A stretch of DNA of 64,000 nucleotides, taken from assembly GCF_020736365.1 (NCBI RefSeq), contig NZ_CP085988.1, positions 1 to 64,000 on the forward strand, given 5' to 3'. Below the pieces are notes generated by a model. The model was not told the origin of the DNA. It was given only the letters and a program-made list of their open reading frames with translations, and did no database searches. The DNA is from Clostridium sp. M62/1. GTDB lineage: Bacteria > Bacillota > Clostridia > Lachnospirales > Lachnospiraceae. Within the stretch, counting starts at the first letter, position 1. Every line of letters begins with the position of its first letter. Of this stretch, positions 1 to 9,719 are shown one piece after another. A program made the translations under genes and the position numbers.

Positions 1-49
1 TATGCCTAACAACGAGTGCCCGTTCAGCGTGGCGAAAGTTATCAACTAA
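1..49 (+). CDS. Major capsid protein, 3' end only (copy A)
   Basis: The last 16 codons of the capsid gene that is complete at 47832-48908; the window begins inside it. Confidence 0.9.
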   Translation, partial: MPNNECPFSVAKVIN

Positions 50-76
50 GCGTACCGAGTAGAAAGGAGCAAAACC

Positions 77-482
77 ATGAGAAAAAATCAGGGTAACAGT
101 GGGAACCGTCGGCTATTATGACGCCAAGCACGCCCACAAAAGAATGACAGCAGCGGACGGCCCGTTTGAGTGCGAGGACACTCAGGCGGAGCACTTCGTC
201 TCTGCTGGTGTCGCTGAATACGTCGGCGGCGCAATCGAAGTAGACGAGGCGGACGAGCAGGAAGTGACCGGCCACCTTGCAAAGAGCCAGCTCGAAGAAA
301 TGACGATCCAGCAGCTCCAGAACCTCGCGCGGGATCTCGGCGTTGACGTTACCGGCTGCAAAAAGAAAGCCGATTATGTGGACGCGATCGCAGCCGCAGA
401 AGTAAACGCTGGCGGCATGGTTGACGACGAGGACACAGACGGCGACGATCTCCCGGATCTGAACGCAGCAGATCCGGAATAA
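77..482 (+). pseudogene. FI-like head protein, frameshifted copy A
   Basis: Same gene as 48936-49340. An extra A in the A-run at 82-87 shifts the frame after the third codon, and two substitutions near 335 change one Gly to Arg. It is probably intact in the real genome; see the second copy. Confidence 0.85.
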
Positions 483-495
483 TGGAGGTGAGCAC

Positions 496-822
496 ATGAT
501 CCGAATGATCAAAGGCACCTACGGGCTCGTTAAAAACGGAACCGTGGAACCTATGACGAAACACTCTCCTGCCTTCTCTATCAACGCAGCCCGCGAGGCT
601 GAGCTGGTGGAGGCTGGCGTGGCCGTGTATGAGGCGGAGCCGGAAAGCACTTTCTCAGAATACAACGGTCTGAACATGACAGAGCTCAGAGAAGCTGCAG
701 CAGCGTATGGCGTAGACGCGAGCGCAGTCCGCAGCAAAAAGGAAGTGATCGCCCTGATCGAGGCAGCCAAGGTCAAAGCCGACAGCTCCGCAAAAATCGA
801 GGCGGAACCTTCCGAGGCGTAA
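496..822 (+). CDS. Small SAP/HeH-like head-region protein (copy A)
   Basis: Intact 108-aa copy of the gene described at 49354-49680, with the same ribosome site (GGAGGTGAGCAC before ATG). It is one of the few intact genes in the error-rich first 3.8 kb. Confidence 0.75.
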   Translation: MIRMIKGTYGLVKNGTVEPMTKHSPAFSINAAREAELVEAGVAVYEAEPESTFSEYNGLNMTELREAAAAYGVDASAVRSKKEVIALIEAAKVKADSSAKIEAEPSEA

Positions 823-826
823 GCTC

Positions 827-1153
827 GTGAGCTTCAAAGACCAAATAAAGCAGGATCTCTCGGACATTTTCCTGAATCTGGACGAGTTCGCAGACCTTCA
901 CCGGATCGAAGGAAGGAAGTCCCGGTGGTAATTGTCCAGTGACATAATGGCCAAGCTGAGCAAAATCGGCGACAACCGTATTCATGGAATGGACGAGGCC
1001 GACATGGTGATCATGGGAAAAGCCTCCGACCTTCCAGAAAATCTGGATCCCGGCCGCCTTCTCAATCTGGACGGCCGTGAGGTGATCGTTGTCACTACCA
1101 CGTCGGAAATGGGACTCGTACAGATCGCGGTTCGCCAGAATCGCATGAGCTAA
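827..1153 (+). pseudogene. Head-tail connector, frameshifted copy A
   Basis: Counterpart of 49685-50011. A missing G near 909 puts the frame into a TAA about 20 bases later, and an extra base near 934 restores the original frame downstream. Likely a sequencing error. Confidence 0.8.
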
Positions 1154-1168
1154 GGAGGTGACGGCAGC

Positions 1169-1800
1169 ATGACACTGGTAAACAGTATCGACCAAAATAG
1201 TGAGCTGGCTCACTGAAAACGTATGCAGCAAGATCACCCTCAAACTGCCGGACGACTACCGGAACGACACCGGCTACGACGTCGTTATGGTAAACCCCGC
1301 GGCGTTCCCTTTATACGTTCCGGGAAAGGATCGGCTGCCGCCAAACGTGGCCGCTCCGATCCCTTCCGTCTGCGTGCAGCTCATGGAAGGAAGCGACGAG
1401 CTTATTCAGAAAAAGAGGCAGCTCCAGATCCGGCTCTGCCTCGCCTGCTGGAATCCCGGCCAACACGGCGGGGAGATTTTCAAACCCTCGCGAAAACGCG
1501 AAGGCAACCGGCGGCTACTCCTACTACGTCAATACCGGAGAAGCTGCCAAAACATACTCGCGAAACATGGACGGCTGGCGCGATTGCTACAATCTGGCCG
1601 ACCTCGTACTCCGCGAGATCGAAACTGCGGAATATATCGCAGGCCATAGGCTCGTAAAAGAGCAAGGGATCAAGTTCGGCCCGTTCACAGAGGACGGCAA
1701 TGTCTGGGACTACTACCCGTACTGGCATAGCTGGATCAGCTTCGCGCTGGAAATCGGAACGACTCCGGCGATCCCGAAAGAATACGAAGAATTTTTATAA
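1169..1800 (+). pseudogene. Tail terminator-like protein, frameshifted copy A
   Basis: Counterpart of the 209-aa gene at 50027-50656. An extra C near 1192 and an extra A near 1483 each shift the frame. Start and stop are conserved. Likely a sequencing error. Confidence 0.8.
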
Positions 1801-1813
1801 GGAGGACTAAAAC

Positions 1814-3283
1814 ATGGCATATTTGCATGGCGCATATGGCGAAATCGGCGAAAGCAAAGTGGCTTCCGTCACTCAGGCCGACGTGGTGGCCGCGTATATC
1901 GGCACCGCACCGGTGAACCTGATCAGGGGTTACGCTGACAAAGATCTCGTTAATATGCCGGTAAAAGTAACCAATATGAGCGAAGTCCAGAGCCTCGTCG
2001 GCTACTCCGACGACTGGGAAACATTCACCCTCGGTTCTGCGTTCGCTGAGCACTTCGACAACACCGTCGGAAATGTGGGCCCGATCTATATCGTGAACGT
2101 GCTCGATCCTGCGGTGCATAAATCCGCACAGAAAACCACAAAGGCCCTGACCTTCACAGACGGCAAGGCAGAGTTTGAGAGCGACAAGATCATTCTCGAC
2201 ACCTTCGCGATCGCTGACAAGGCCGAGGGCGTGGACTATGCTCTCTCTTATAGCATGGCAAAGCACACAGTAACCGTGACACTGCTCAAAGAGACTGACG
2301 GGGCCGAACTCTCCGCAACCTTCGACACCGTGGATACTTCCAAGGTGCAGGCGGCCGACATTATCGGTGAGAAAACCGAAACCGGAGAATATACCGGACT
2401 GGCTTCCATGGCTCTACTCTATCAGTACCACAACGCCGTGCTCAATATTCTGGCAGCTCCGGGCTGGAGTCATATCCCGGCGTATACAAGGCCATGGTGA
2501 GCACTATCCAGAAACTCAACGGCCACTGGGACAGCTTCGTTCACGCCGACGTTCCTCTGGAGGACAAAGGAACCAAGATCGACACGCTCGCAAAGGCTCA
2601 GAAATGGGCCATTGACAACGGCTACACCAGCGAGTTCTCGAAGGTATACTGGCCGAAGATTAAGGACGGCAACGGCCGGATCTTCTGGCTGTCCACAGTA
2701 GGCGCCGCCACTATGCAGCGCGTAGACCTGAGCCACGACGGCGTTCCGTTTGAATCTCCGTCCAACAAGGAAATCATGGCCACGAGCCAGTATTTCGGTG
2801 AGGACTCCAAGAACCGCGGCTTCGATCAGGAAACCGCGAACAAGCTCAACGAAAAAGGAATCACAACAGCCTGCTTCTGGGGTGGCCGCTGGGTATTGTG
2901 GGGCCCTCATACTGCTGCGTACAAGTACAACGGCAGCATGGACGCCCGCGCGATCTTCGACGTAAATATCCGTATGCTGGAGCATATCACGAACAGCTTC
3001 CAGAAGGATCACGGAACTGAGATCGACAGCCCCTATGACTCCGCAGGACAAGGACAGCGTGCTGAATTTTGAAAAGGAAAAGCTCGACACCCTTCTGGGA
3101 ATCGGTGCCCTGATCGGTACCCCGTCCGTGGAATTTGTGGAGAGCGCGAACCCTACCAGCAACATGCTGAACGGCGACTTCGTTTGGGACTTCTCCGTAA
3201 CTAACACGCCTCCGTTCAAGTCTGGCACCGCTCGCGTATGCTACACAGACGAAGGCTTCCAGTCCTTTTTTGCTACTGAATAA
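1814..3283 (+). pseudogene. Tail sheath protein, frameshifted copy A
   Basis: Counterpart of the 489-aa sheath at 50670-52139. A missing C after 2480 and an extra C near 3031 split it into three reading-frame pieces whose ends match the intact copy. Confidence 0.85.
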
Positions 3284-3297
3284 GGAGGTGCAGAACA

Positions 3298-3808
3298 ATG
3301 GCAAAATGGCTCGATATTAAAGGCCCGGTAGTGGCCGACACTGTATACGCGGACAGCACTCTGGTGGCGAAGGACGTCGCCTTCACTCTGCCCGGTATTG
3401 AATTTTTAACCGCTGACGTGCAGGCCATGGGTAACATGACCGTGCCACTGATCGGACTTCTGGAGAACATGGAGCTCTCCATTACAAAGATCGGCGTAGA
3501 CAACGGCCTGCGCCGCATGAACCGCCTCAAAAAGCAGAGCTTCGAGTTCCGCTGGGTTCAGAATGTCGTAAAATCCGACGGATCCACCGCAACCGAAGGC
3601 TGCAAGGCTTTTGTGCGTACTATGCCGGGCTCATTCCCTGAGCTGGGCGTCGAAGTCGGCAGCGCAACCGAAGCCGAGAACACTTACAACGTGACAAGGC
3701 TCCAGATCTACGCAAATGGCGTCGAGATCTGCTGCGTCTGACCGTTTGGCTCAGATCCTCCGTATCAACGGCGAGGACTACATGAGCCAGATCAACAACC
3801 TGCTTTAA
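3298..3808 (+). pseudogene. Tail tube protein, frameshifted copy A
   Basis: Counterpart of the 169-aa tube at 52154-52663. An extra C at about 3738 causes early termination at 3741, losing the last 23 residues. This is the last indel found in copy A. Confidence 0.85.
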
Positions 3809-3832
3809 TGCAGTAATCAAAAAATAACCACG

Positions 3833-3867
3833 GCCCGCCGGTCAAGTCACTGGCGGGCTCTTTTTTT
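3833..3867 (+). terminator. Rho-independent terminator after the tail tube
   Basis: GCCCGCC (3833-3839) pairs with GGCGGGC (3852-3858) and is followed by CT and seven T. It lies between the tube gene and the tail chaperone gene, so it may lower expression of chaperone and tape measure relative to the abundant sheath and tube. Repeated at 52688-52722. Confidence 0.8.
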
Positions 3868-3885
3868 GTTTGAAAGGAGAACAAA

Positions 3886-4293
3886 ATGAACGGAACCCTC
3901 ACTCTGAAAAATCCCGTAATGATCAACGGGGACAAAATCACAGAAATGAAGTACGACACGAACGAGATCGACGGCGTGCTTTTCGCAACTGCTGAGGCAA
4001 AGAGAAAAGCGGCCGCAGGTATGAAGAATCTGTCCGTGTCCGCAGCGGCAGAGTTCGACTTCGGCCTCCACCTCTACCTCGGCTATGCTGCGATCGTGGC
4101 CGTGAATCCGACTTATGACTTTTCCGATCTGGAGCGCATGAAGGGCGCGGACGTTGTGGAGGTAATGGCCCTCGGCCGAAATTTTATGCTGAAATCGGAG
4201 CCGGAACCACAGGAAAACGACTCCGCAGAGCCTACCGCGACTACGCCAGAGTCTACCACACCAGCACGACAGAGCTCGAAAAAAAGCGAGTAA
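3886..4293 (+). CDS. Tail assembly chaperone, short form (gpG-like)
   Basis: 135 aa, with ATG after GAAAGGAGAACAAA. It sits between tail tube and tape measure, the canonical place of the tail assembly chaperone, which coats the tape measure during tail assembly. The N-terminal 100 residues look like a folded domain. The end is Thr/Pro/Ser-rich and finishes at a run of seven A just before the stop. The family call rests on gene order, length and the frameshift signal, not on a recognised motif. Identical at 52741-53148. Confidence 0.75.
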   Translation: MNGTLTLKNPVMINGDKITEMKYDTNEIDGVLFATAEAKRKAAAGMKNLSVSAAAEFDFGLHLYLGYAAIVAVNPTYDFSDLERMKGADVVEVMALGRNFMLKSEPEPQENDSAEPTATTPESTTPARQSSKKSE

Positions 4294-4406
4294 CTGACTT
4301 CATCATAGAGTATGCAGAAGCGGCCGAGGATCTCGCAGCCGAAAAAAAACGCGCTGAGAAAAATCGGCCGCTAAACATAAGGAGGCCAAAGCACACAAGG
4401 AGGTGA
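3886..4406 (+). CDS. Tail chaperone, -1 frameshift product (gpGT-like)
   Basis: At the A7 run 4279-4285, the 0-frame codons are TCG AAA AAA AGC GAG TAA. Slipping back one base gives AAG at 4284 and continues through 40 open codons to TGA at 4404-4406, five bases before the tape measure start. The extension is rich in Glu, Ala, Lys and Arg. A G form plus a longer GT form made by programmed frameshifting is well known for tail chaperones of long-tailed phages. The slip itself is inferred from sequence only. Confidence 0.6.
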
Positions 4407-4410
4407 GGAC

Positions 4411-7400
4411 GTGGCAGACCATACTCTACAATCTACGATAGAGATCGCCGGATCCCTCAGCCCCTCCCTTCAATCGGCCATAAACGCGGCCGTCTCTCGT
4501 CTGGAGGAAATGAGCAAAGAAACGCTCGAAGCCGCCGGTGCCTCCGCACAGTTAGCGGCAAAGATCAGCACGCAGGAGACAGTCCTCAAAAATCTGGAAC
4601 AAGGCTACGCCGACTACATTGTGACCGGCCAAGAAGGAACCGAGGAAGCCGAACAGCTCGCGAGTACAATCCAAGAACTGTCCGGTGAACTGACGGAAAA
4701 TCGCGGCACGTTGGACGCGGCAGAGAAAGCCGCCCGTGCCCTGTCCGAAACCATGGACGACGCAGGCGGAGAAGCTGAAACGCTGCGCTCTACAATCTCC
4801 AAACAGGAGGACACCCTCCAACAGTTAAAACAGCGATACGTTGACGTTGCAACCGAACAAGGGGAAACCAGCGACGAAGCGCGGGAACTCGCTCGACAGA
4901 TCCAAGACCTATCCAGCGAACTGCACGAGAACAAAACCAAGCTCTCGGACGCAGAGTACGCAGCGGACAAGTTGGACAATTCTCTGGAGGAAGTCGAAAG
5001 CTCGGCCAAAAAGGCAGACGACGGCTTCACCATGTTTAAGGCTACGTTGGCAAATCTCGCAGCCGACGCGATCATGCGAGCGGTGGATGGTATCAAAAAT
5101 CTGGTTGGAAACGTCATAGAGTTGGGCCAAAACTTCACCAGCACCATGTCCGAGGTATCGGCAATCAGTGGCGCAACCGGTGAGGACTTCGAGAAACTGG
5201 AAGCCTGCGCCAGAGAATACGGCGCCACCACGGTTTTCTCGGCCAGCAATGCAGCCGAGGCCCTCAAATACATGAGCCTCGCCGGGTGGGACGCCGATCA
5301 GTCCACAAGTGCGCTGGGTGGCGTTCTGAATCTGGCCGCCGCTTCCGGCATGGAACTGGGAGCGGCTTCCGATATGGTAACGGACTACCTGAGCGCCTTC
5401 GCCATGGAGGCCGGAGACGCCGCATACTTCGCAGATCTGCTCTCCTACGCGCAAAGCCACAGCAACACCACGGCCGAAGCACTGGGCGAAGCCTACAAGA
5501 ACTGCGCAGCCAACTTAAATGCAGCCGGGCAGGACGTCGAAACCGTCACCTCGCTGCTCGAAGGAATGGCAAACCAAGGTTACAAAGGATCCGAAGCCGG
5601 AACCGCCATGGCCGCGATTATGCGAGACATAACCAACGGAATGAAGGACGGCGCGATCAAGATCGGAGAAACCTCCGTGGCCGTAATGGACGCACAGGGC
5701 AACTTCCGAGATCTCACCGACATTCTCACAGAAGTGGAAGCCGCCACAAATGGAATGGGCGACGCAGAACGAGCCGTCGCGCTATCTTCCACTTTTACCG
5801 CAGACTCCACCAAGGGCCTGAACCTGATCCTCAACGAAGGCATGGACAATATCGCCGGGTACGAGGAAGAACTCCGCGGAGCTTCTGGATCCGCTGAGGA
5901 AATGGCCAATATTATGAACGACAACCTCAGCGGCGACGTGGCGGCAATGAACAGCGCCTTCGAGGAACTGGGGCTCAAAATTTACGACGCGCTGGAAAGT
6001 AAGCTACGAGCAGGTGTGCAGTTTATCACTAACGGCGTGATCCCGGCGATCGAATGGCTCGGCGGACATATCCCAGAAGTGACCATAGCGGTGAGCGGCC
6101 TCGGTGCCGTTATCGCGGCTATGAACTGGGGAACCATATCGAGCAAGATCGCAATGGTGAAGGGCGCACTGGTAAAACTCGCTGCAGCACTGGGAGGCGT
6201 ATCGCTTCCGGCTATTGCTATTATCGCAGTGATCACGGCCGTGGCTCTCGCCTTTACGAATTTATGGAAAAACAACGAAGAATTTAGGAACAAGATCACA
6301 GCGATCTGGGACGGAATCAAGGCCAAGTTCGACGAGTTCGGGCAAGGAATTGTGGACAGGCTCAACGCGCTGGGGTTCGAGTTCGAGGACATAACCGAAG
6401 TAATGAAGGCAGTCTGGGACGGCTTCTGCGAGGTGCTCGCTCCGATTTTCGAGGGCGTATTCCAGCAGATCAGCAATATTCTGAACGAGGCCCTCGACAT
6501 TCTGACCGGCCTGTTTGACATCTTCGCCGGAATTTTTACCGGTGACTGGGACATGGTATGGCAGGGCGTCCAAGAAGTTTTCGGCGCAGTCTGGGACTTC
6601 GTTGTGGCAACCTTCGAGAACTGGATCAGCACGTTCACCTCTCTGGCGGACACCGTTCTGGGCTGGTTCGGCACCGACTGGGAAACCGTCTGGACGAATG
6701 TTAAAACATTTTTCTCAGACACATGGAACGCGATCTCGTCGTTTTTCTCCGGAATCCTGACGGGAATCAAAACATTTTTCACGGACACATGGAACGCGAT
6801 CGTCTCGTTTTTCTCCGGAATTTTATCCGGAATTTATTCGAGCGTTACCGGAACCATGACCGAGATCCACGACACCTTCACGAATATCTGGGACTCAATC
6901 ACCGGATTTTTGTCCGGAGCATGGGAAACAATTAAAAACATTGTGACCGTCGGGATCATGGCCGTGAAGGAAATTATCAGCGCAGCCTTCCAGATCATCA
7001 CGCTGCCGTTTCGGTTTATCTGGGAAAACTGCAAGGACACGGTGCTCTCTATCTGGGAGACTATCAAGAGCGTGATCGGCGAAAAAATCGACGCCGTAAA
7101 AGAAAAGATCACCACGGTGACGACTGCGATCTCCAACGTAGCAAGTGCAGCATGGAACGCGATCAGCTCCACGGCTTCCTCCCTCTGGGAAGGAATCAAA
7201 GGCACGATCGGTTCCAAAATCGACGCAGCCAAGGAGAAAGTAAGCACCGCGACGAGCACGATCACCAGCGTGGCGAGTTCCGCATGGTCAAGCGTAAGCT
7301 CCACGGCTTCCTCTCTCTGGAGCACAATCAGCTCCACAGTGAGCAGCAAGATCTCGGCGGCCAGTTCCGCCGTAAGCTCGGCAACGAGTACGATCACCAG

Positions 7401-8202
7401 CGTGGCAAGTTCCGCATGGTCAAGCGTAAGCTCTGCCGCTTCCTCCAAATGGGAAAGCGTCCGGAGTACGATCAGCAGCAAGCTGAGCAGCGCGCAGTCT
7501 ACCGTTTCCAGCTTAATGAGTGGAATCACTTCCACCATGAGTTCGGGACTCAGCTCCGCACTCAGCACAGTGTCGGGTAAGTTCTCCAGTATTTACTCGA
7601 CGATCAGCAGCAAAATGTCGGCAGCAAGGGACGCCGTAGGAAACGCGATCAGCGCCCTAAAATCAAAGTTTAATTTCTCGTGGAGCCTGCCACACCTGAA
7701 ACTCCCTCATGTGAGTATCAGCGGCAGCTTCTCGATCAACCCGCCAAGCGTACCACACTTCGGTATTTCATGGTACAAGGACGGCGGTATTCTGACGCGC
7801 CCGACTATTTTCGGCGCAGCAGGTAACAATCTTCTGGCTGGTGGTGAAGCTGGCGCCGAGGCGGTGGTTCCTCTTGCAACCCTCTGGGATAAGTTGGAAA
7901 CCATGATCACCTCAGTGTTCAACACTGCAAGCACAACCGGCGGATCTTCTGGCGAAGGACTCACAAGCACGGCCGGAAGGCTTCTGACTCTGGACGACTT
8001 CTCTCTCGGAAGTCTGGCAGACAGTGGCGGCGTGGTAGTTTACTACGACTTCTCCGGCTTCACATGGAGCCCACAGATCCAGACAGAAGGAACCGGCGAC
8101 GACGCGGACGACTTCATGGCGAAGCTCAAAGCCCACGAGGCCGAGTTCTTCGACTGGCTGGAAGAATTTATAAAAATGCGGGAGGTGGCTCAATATGCGT
8201 AG
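4411..8202 (+). CDS. Tape measure protein
   Basis: 1263 aa, GTG start after AAGGAGGTGAGGAC. It sets tail length and is probably delivered into the cell envelope. Residues about 1-210 are coiled-coil (Glu/Leu/Ala-rich). A TP901-type tape measure core follows (Ser/Ala/Gly-rich, residues about 210-520), then hydrophobic segments around 560-615 (one reads AIAIIAVITAVALAF). A Trp-rich region has repeated DTWNAI and SFFSGIL units at about 770-820, and a long Ser/Ala repeat (SSAWSSVSS and similar) runs over about 910-1060. The Trp/Ser repeats fit the periodicity of a rod around which the tube assembles. Identical at 53266-57057. Confidence 0.92.
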   Translation: MADHTLQSTIEIAGSLSPSLQSAINAAVSRLEEMSKETLEAAGASAQLAAKISTQETVLKNLEQGYADYIVTGQEGTEEAEQLASTIQELSGELTENRGTLDAAEKAARALSETMDDAGGEAETLRSTISKQEDTLQQLKQRYVDVATEQGETSDEARELARQIQDLSSELHENKTKLSDAEYAADKLDNSLEEVESSAKKADDGFTMFKATLANLAADAIMRAVDGIKNLVGNVIELGQNFTSTMSEVSAISGATGEDFEKLEACAREYGATTVFSASNAAEALKYMSLAGWDADQSTSALGGVLNLAAASGMELGAASDMVTDYLSAFAMEAGDAAYFADLLSYAQSHSNTTAEALGEAYKNCAANLNAAGQDVETVTSLLEGMANQGYKGSEAGTAMAAIMRDITNGMKDGAIKIGETSVAVMDAQGNFRDLTDILTEVEAATNGMGDAERAVALSSTFTADSTKGLNLILNEGMDNIAGYEEELRGASGSAEEMANIMNDNLSGDVAAMNSAFEELGLKIYDALESKLRAGVQFITNGVIPAIEWLGGHIPEVTIAVSGLGAVIAAMNWGTISSKIAMVKGALVKLAAALGGVSLPAIAIIAVITAVALAFTNLWKNNEEFRNKITAIWDGIKAKFDEFGQGIVDRLNALGFEFEDITEVMKAVWDGFCEVLAPIFEGVFQQISNILNEALDILTGLFDIFAGIFTGDWDMVWQGVQEVFGAVWDFVVATFENWISTFTSLADTVLGWFGTDWETVWTNVKTFFSDTWNAISSFFSGILTGIKTFFTDTWNAIVSFFSGILSGIYSSVTGTMTEIHDTFTNIWDSITGFLSGAWETIKNIVTVGIMAVKEIISAAFQIITLPFRFIWENCKDTVLSIWETIKSVIGEKIDAVKEKITTVTTAISNVASAAWNAISSTASSLWEGIKGTIGSKIDAAKEKVSTATSTITSVASSAWSSVSSTASSLWSTISSTVSSKISAASSAVSSATSTITSVASSAWSSVSSAASSKWESVRSTISSKLSSAQSTVSSLMSGITSTMSSGLSSALSTVSGKFSSIYSTISSKMSAARDAVGNAISALKSKFNFSWSLPHLKLPHVSISGSFSINPPSVPHFGISWYKDGGILTRPTIFGAAGNNLLAGGEAGAEAVVPLATLWDKLETMITSVFNTASTTGGSSGEGLTSTAGRLLTLDDFSLGSLADSGGVVVYYDFSGFTWSPQIQTEGTGDDADDFMAKLKAHEAEFFDWLEEFIKMREVAQYA

Positions 8203-8443
8203 AGTAACAGGCTACAAAGACTACACGACACGCGAAGGGGACACCTTCGACGCGCTGGCCCTCGAAATGTACGGGGAGGAAATGCTGGCGCACTATATCG
8301 CAGAATTTAACCCCGACTATGCGGACGTGCTGATCTTCGACGCGAACGTGGCCCTCCGGCTGCCGATCGTCGAAGGTGCAGAGACGCCGGAAACTCTGCC
8401 GCCGTGGCGTCGGGACTCTGAGGACGAGGACGACAGCGCGTGA
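8195..8443 (+). CDS. LysM-like tail protein (P2 gpX type)
   Basis: 82 aa, ATG overlapping the tape measure end by 8 bases, after GGGAGGTGGCTCAAT. The pattern YTTREGDTFDALALEMYG near the N-terminus, followed by 'HYIAEFNPDYADVLIF', is the LysM-like fold of tail protein X, which links tape measure to hub. Its place directly before the hub gene supports this. Confidence 0.85.
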   Translation: MRRVTGYKDYTTREGDTFDALALEMYGEEMLAHYIAEFNPDYADVLIFDANVALRLPIVEGAETPETLPPWRRDSEDEDDSA

Positions 8444-9357
8444 ACCTCTACTACAACGGGGTGGATATATACGGGGACGTGTCGGTGAACTACTGCGTGC
8501 ACGAAATGTTCGCAGAAAAGCAAGCCGACACCCTCGTGATCCGCTTCAATGACACCAAGGGAACATGGAGCAAGTGGCAACCGGCCGAAGGTGACACCGT
8601 GCAATTCAAAGAAGGCGCGAGTGATACCGGGAAAATGTTCGTGCACTCCATGAAACCAGAAAACGGGCTTTTTACGATCCGAGCCATGTCCATGCCGAAA
8701 AGCGGCAAGACAAAAAAGAGTAAAAGCTGGGAGGGCGTCCGGTTCCTACAACTGGCGAATGAGTTCGCAGGAAATCACGGGCTAACATTCCAGAACTACG
8801 GCTGCACGGATCAGGTTTACCCGTATATCAAACAGGACAGCGAGACAGACTTCGCCCTATTCCACCGGCTCTGCACTCTGGAAGGCTGCCAAATGCTTAT
8901 ATTTGACGGCAAGCTGCTGGCGTATAACGAGCAGTACATAGAGGGGCAGACTCCAGCCGGTAGTCTCTCCGTAGATGAAAACGGCGTTTTCTCCTATGAG
9001 GACAACCGGGGCGGAATGTACGGATCCTGCGAAATTGCAAGCGGAAGCTACTCCGGAAAATTTATAGCCAACAGCTCCAACAGCTCAGTGCTCCGCCCTG
9101 CGGTGCCTATTCAGGTAACCAGCAATGCAGAGGCGGCACGCTTCGCCAAGGGGCTGCTGCGGAACGCGAACAAGTTCGCCCGATCCGGATACTTTTCCAA
9201 GTCACTTATGACCGGATATGCAGCCGCCAGCATTTTGACACTATCAACACCAAGGGCAACCATGTGGGACGGTACCGTTTTTGTGTATAAAGTCCGGCAT
9301 GATTTTGTCGGAAATAAATCCACGATCTACTTCCGACACATTCTGGAGGGCTACTAA
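8440..9357 (+). CDS. Baseplate hub protein (P2 gpD / late control D type)
   Basis: 305 aa, GTG start overlapping the previous stop (GTGA). It follows the LysM protein and precedes a spike-like protein, the standard order for the hub ring through which the tube and spike pass. The N-terminal region (YYNGVDIYGDVSVNYCVHEM) and the 'DFALFHRLCTLEGCQ' segment near 145-160 fit the gpD/gp27-like hub fold. Confidence 0.8.
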   Translation: MNLYYNGVDIYGDVSVNYCVHEMFAEKQADTLVIRFNDTKGTWSKWQPAEGDTVQFKEGASDTGKMFVHSMKPENGLFTIRAMSMPKSGKTKKSKSWEGVRFLQLANEFAGNHGLTFQNYGCTDQVYPYIKQDSETDFALFHRLCTLEGCQMLIFDGKLLAYNEQYIEGQTPAGSLSVDENGVFSYEDNRGGMYGSCEIASGSYSGKFIANSSNSSVLRPAVPIQVTSNAEAARFAKGLLRNANKFARSGYFSKSLMTGYAAASILTLSTPRATMWDGTVFVYKVRHDFVGNKSTIYFRHILEGY

Positions 9358-9707
9358 TGGGAAACATCAATAAAGGCACGATCGCCAGCATATCAGGAAA
9401 CACGGCCCGCGTTGTACCGTCTGACGCCGGGGCTAAGCCAACCGCAAAGATCACGATCCCGTGGCACCTCCGCGGATCCACCGGAAACCTCTCAAAAGGC
9501 ACGGCGGTGGTTTATGTGGAGTTTGACGACTCCACCGGGCTGCTGCTGGGCCGGGCGGACGGTGAATGGGGGTGCTACCTGCCGAGCCTCTCGGCCGGTA
9601 ATATCAACGTACCGAAGGGCGACGTCACAGCTCGCGGCATAAGCCTGAGCGGGCACACCCACGGAGGCGTCGAAACGGGCAGCGGATCCACTAAAAAACC
9701 AAACTAA
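9357..9707 (+). CDS. Baseplate spike / puncturing protein
   Basis: 116 aa, ATG touching the hub stop codon. An OB-like N-terminal half (NKGTIASISGNTARVVP) is followed by a Gly-rich end carrying LSGHTHGG. Paired HTH motifs of this kind bind a metal ion at the tip of contractile-tail spikes in the gpV family. The very short length suggests a minimal spike. Confidence 0.75.
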   Translation: MGNINKGTIASISGNTARVVPSDAGAKPTAKITIPWHLRGSTGNLSKGTAVVYVEFDDSTGLLLGRADGEWGCYLPSLSAGNINVPKGDVTARGISLSGHTHGGVETGSGSTKKPN

Positions 9708-9719
9708 GGAGGTACAGCC

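Noticed and set aside
1..3741. Decaying duplicate of tail and head genes
   Set aside because: The same genes are intact 48.86 kb on, breaks are single-base indels mostly at short runs, and the following 11.3 kb looks identical. Sequencing error at a contig end explains this better.
6834..7568. Long open frames on the minus strand (also 5982-6788, 1736-2266, 14628-15275)
   Set aside because: These are shadows of strongly supported + strand genes; they have no ribosome sites and low-complexity translations.
6700..7620. Repeat array resembling CRISPR or satellite DNA
   Set aside because: It is the in-frame Trp and Ser/Ala repeats of the tape measure protein, with imperfect units and no spacers.
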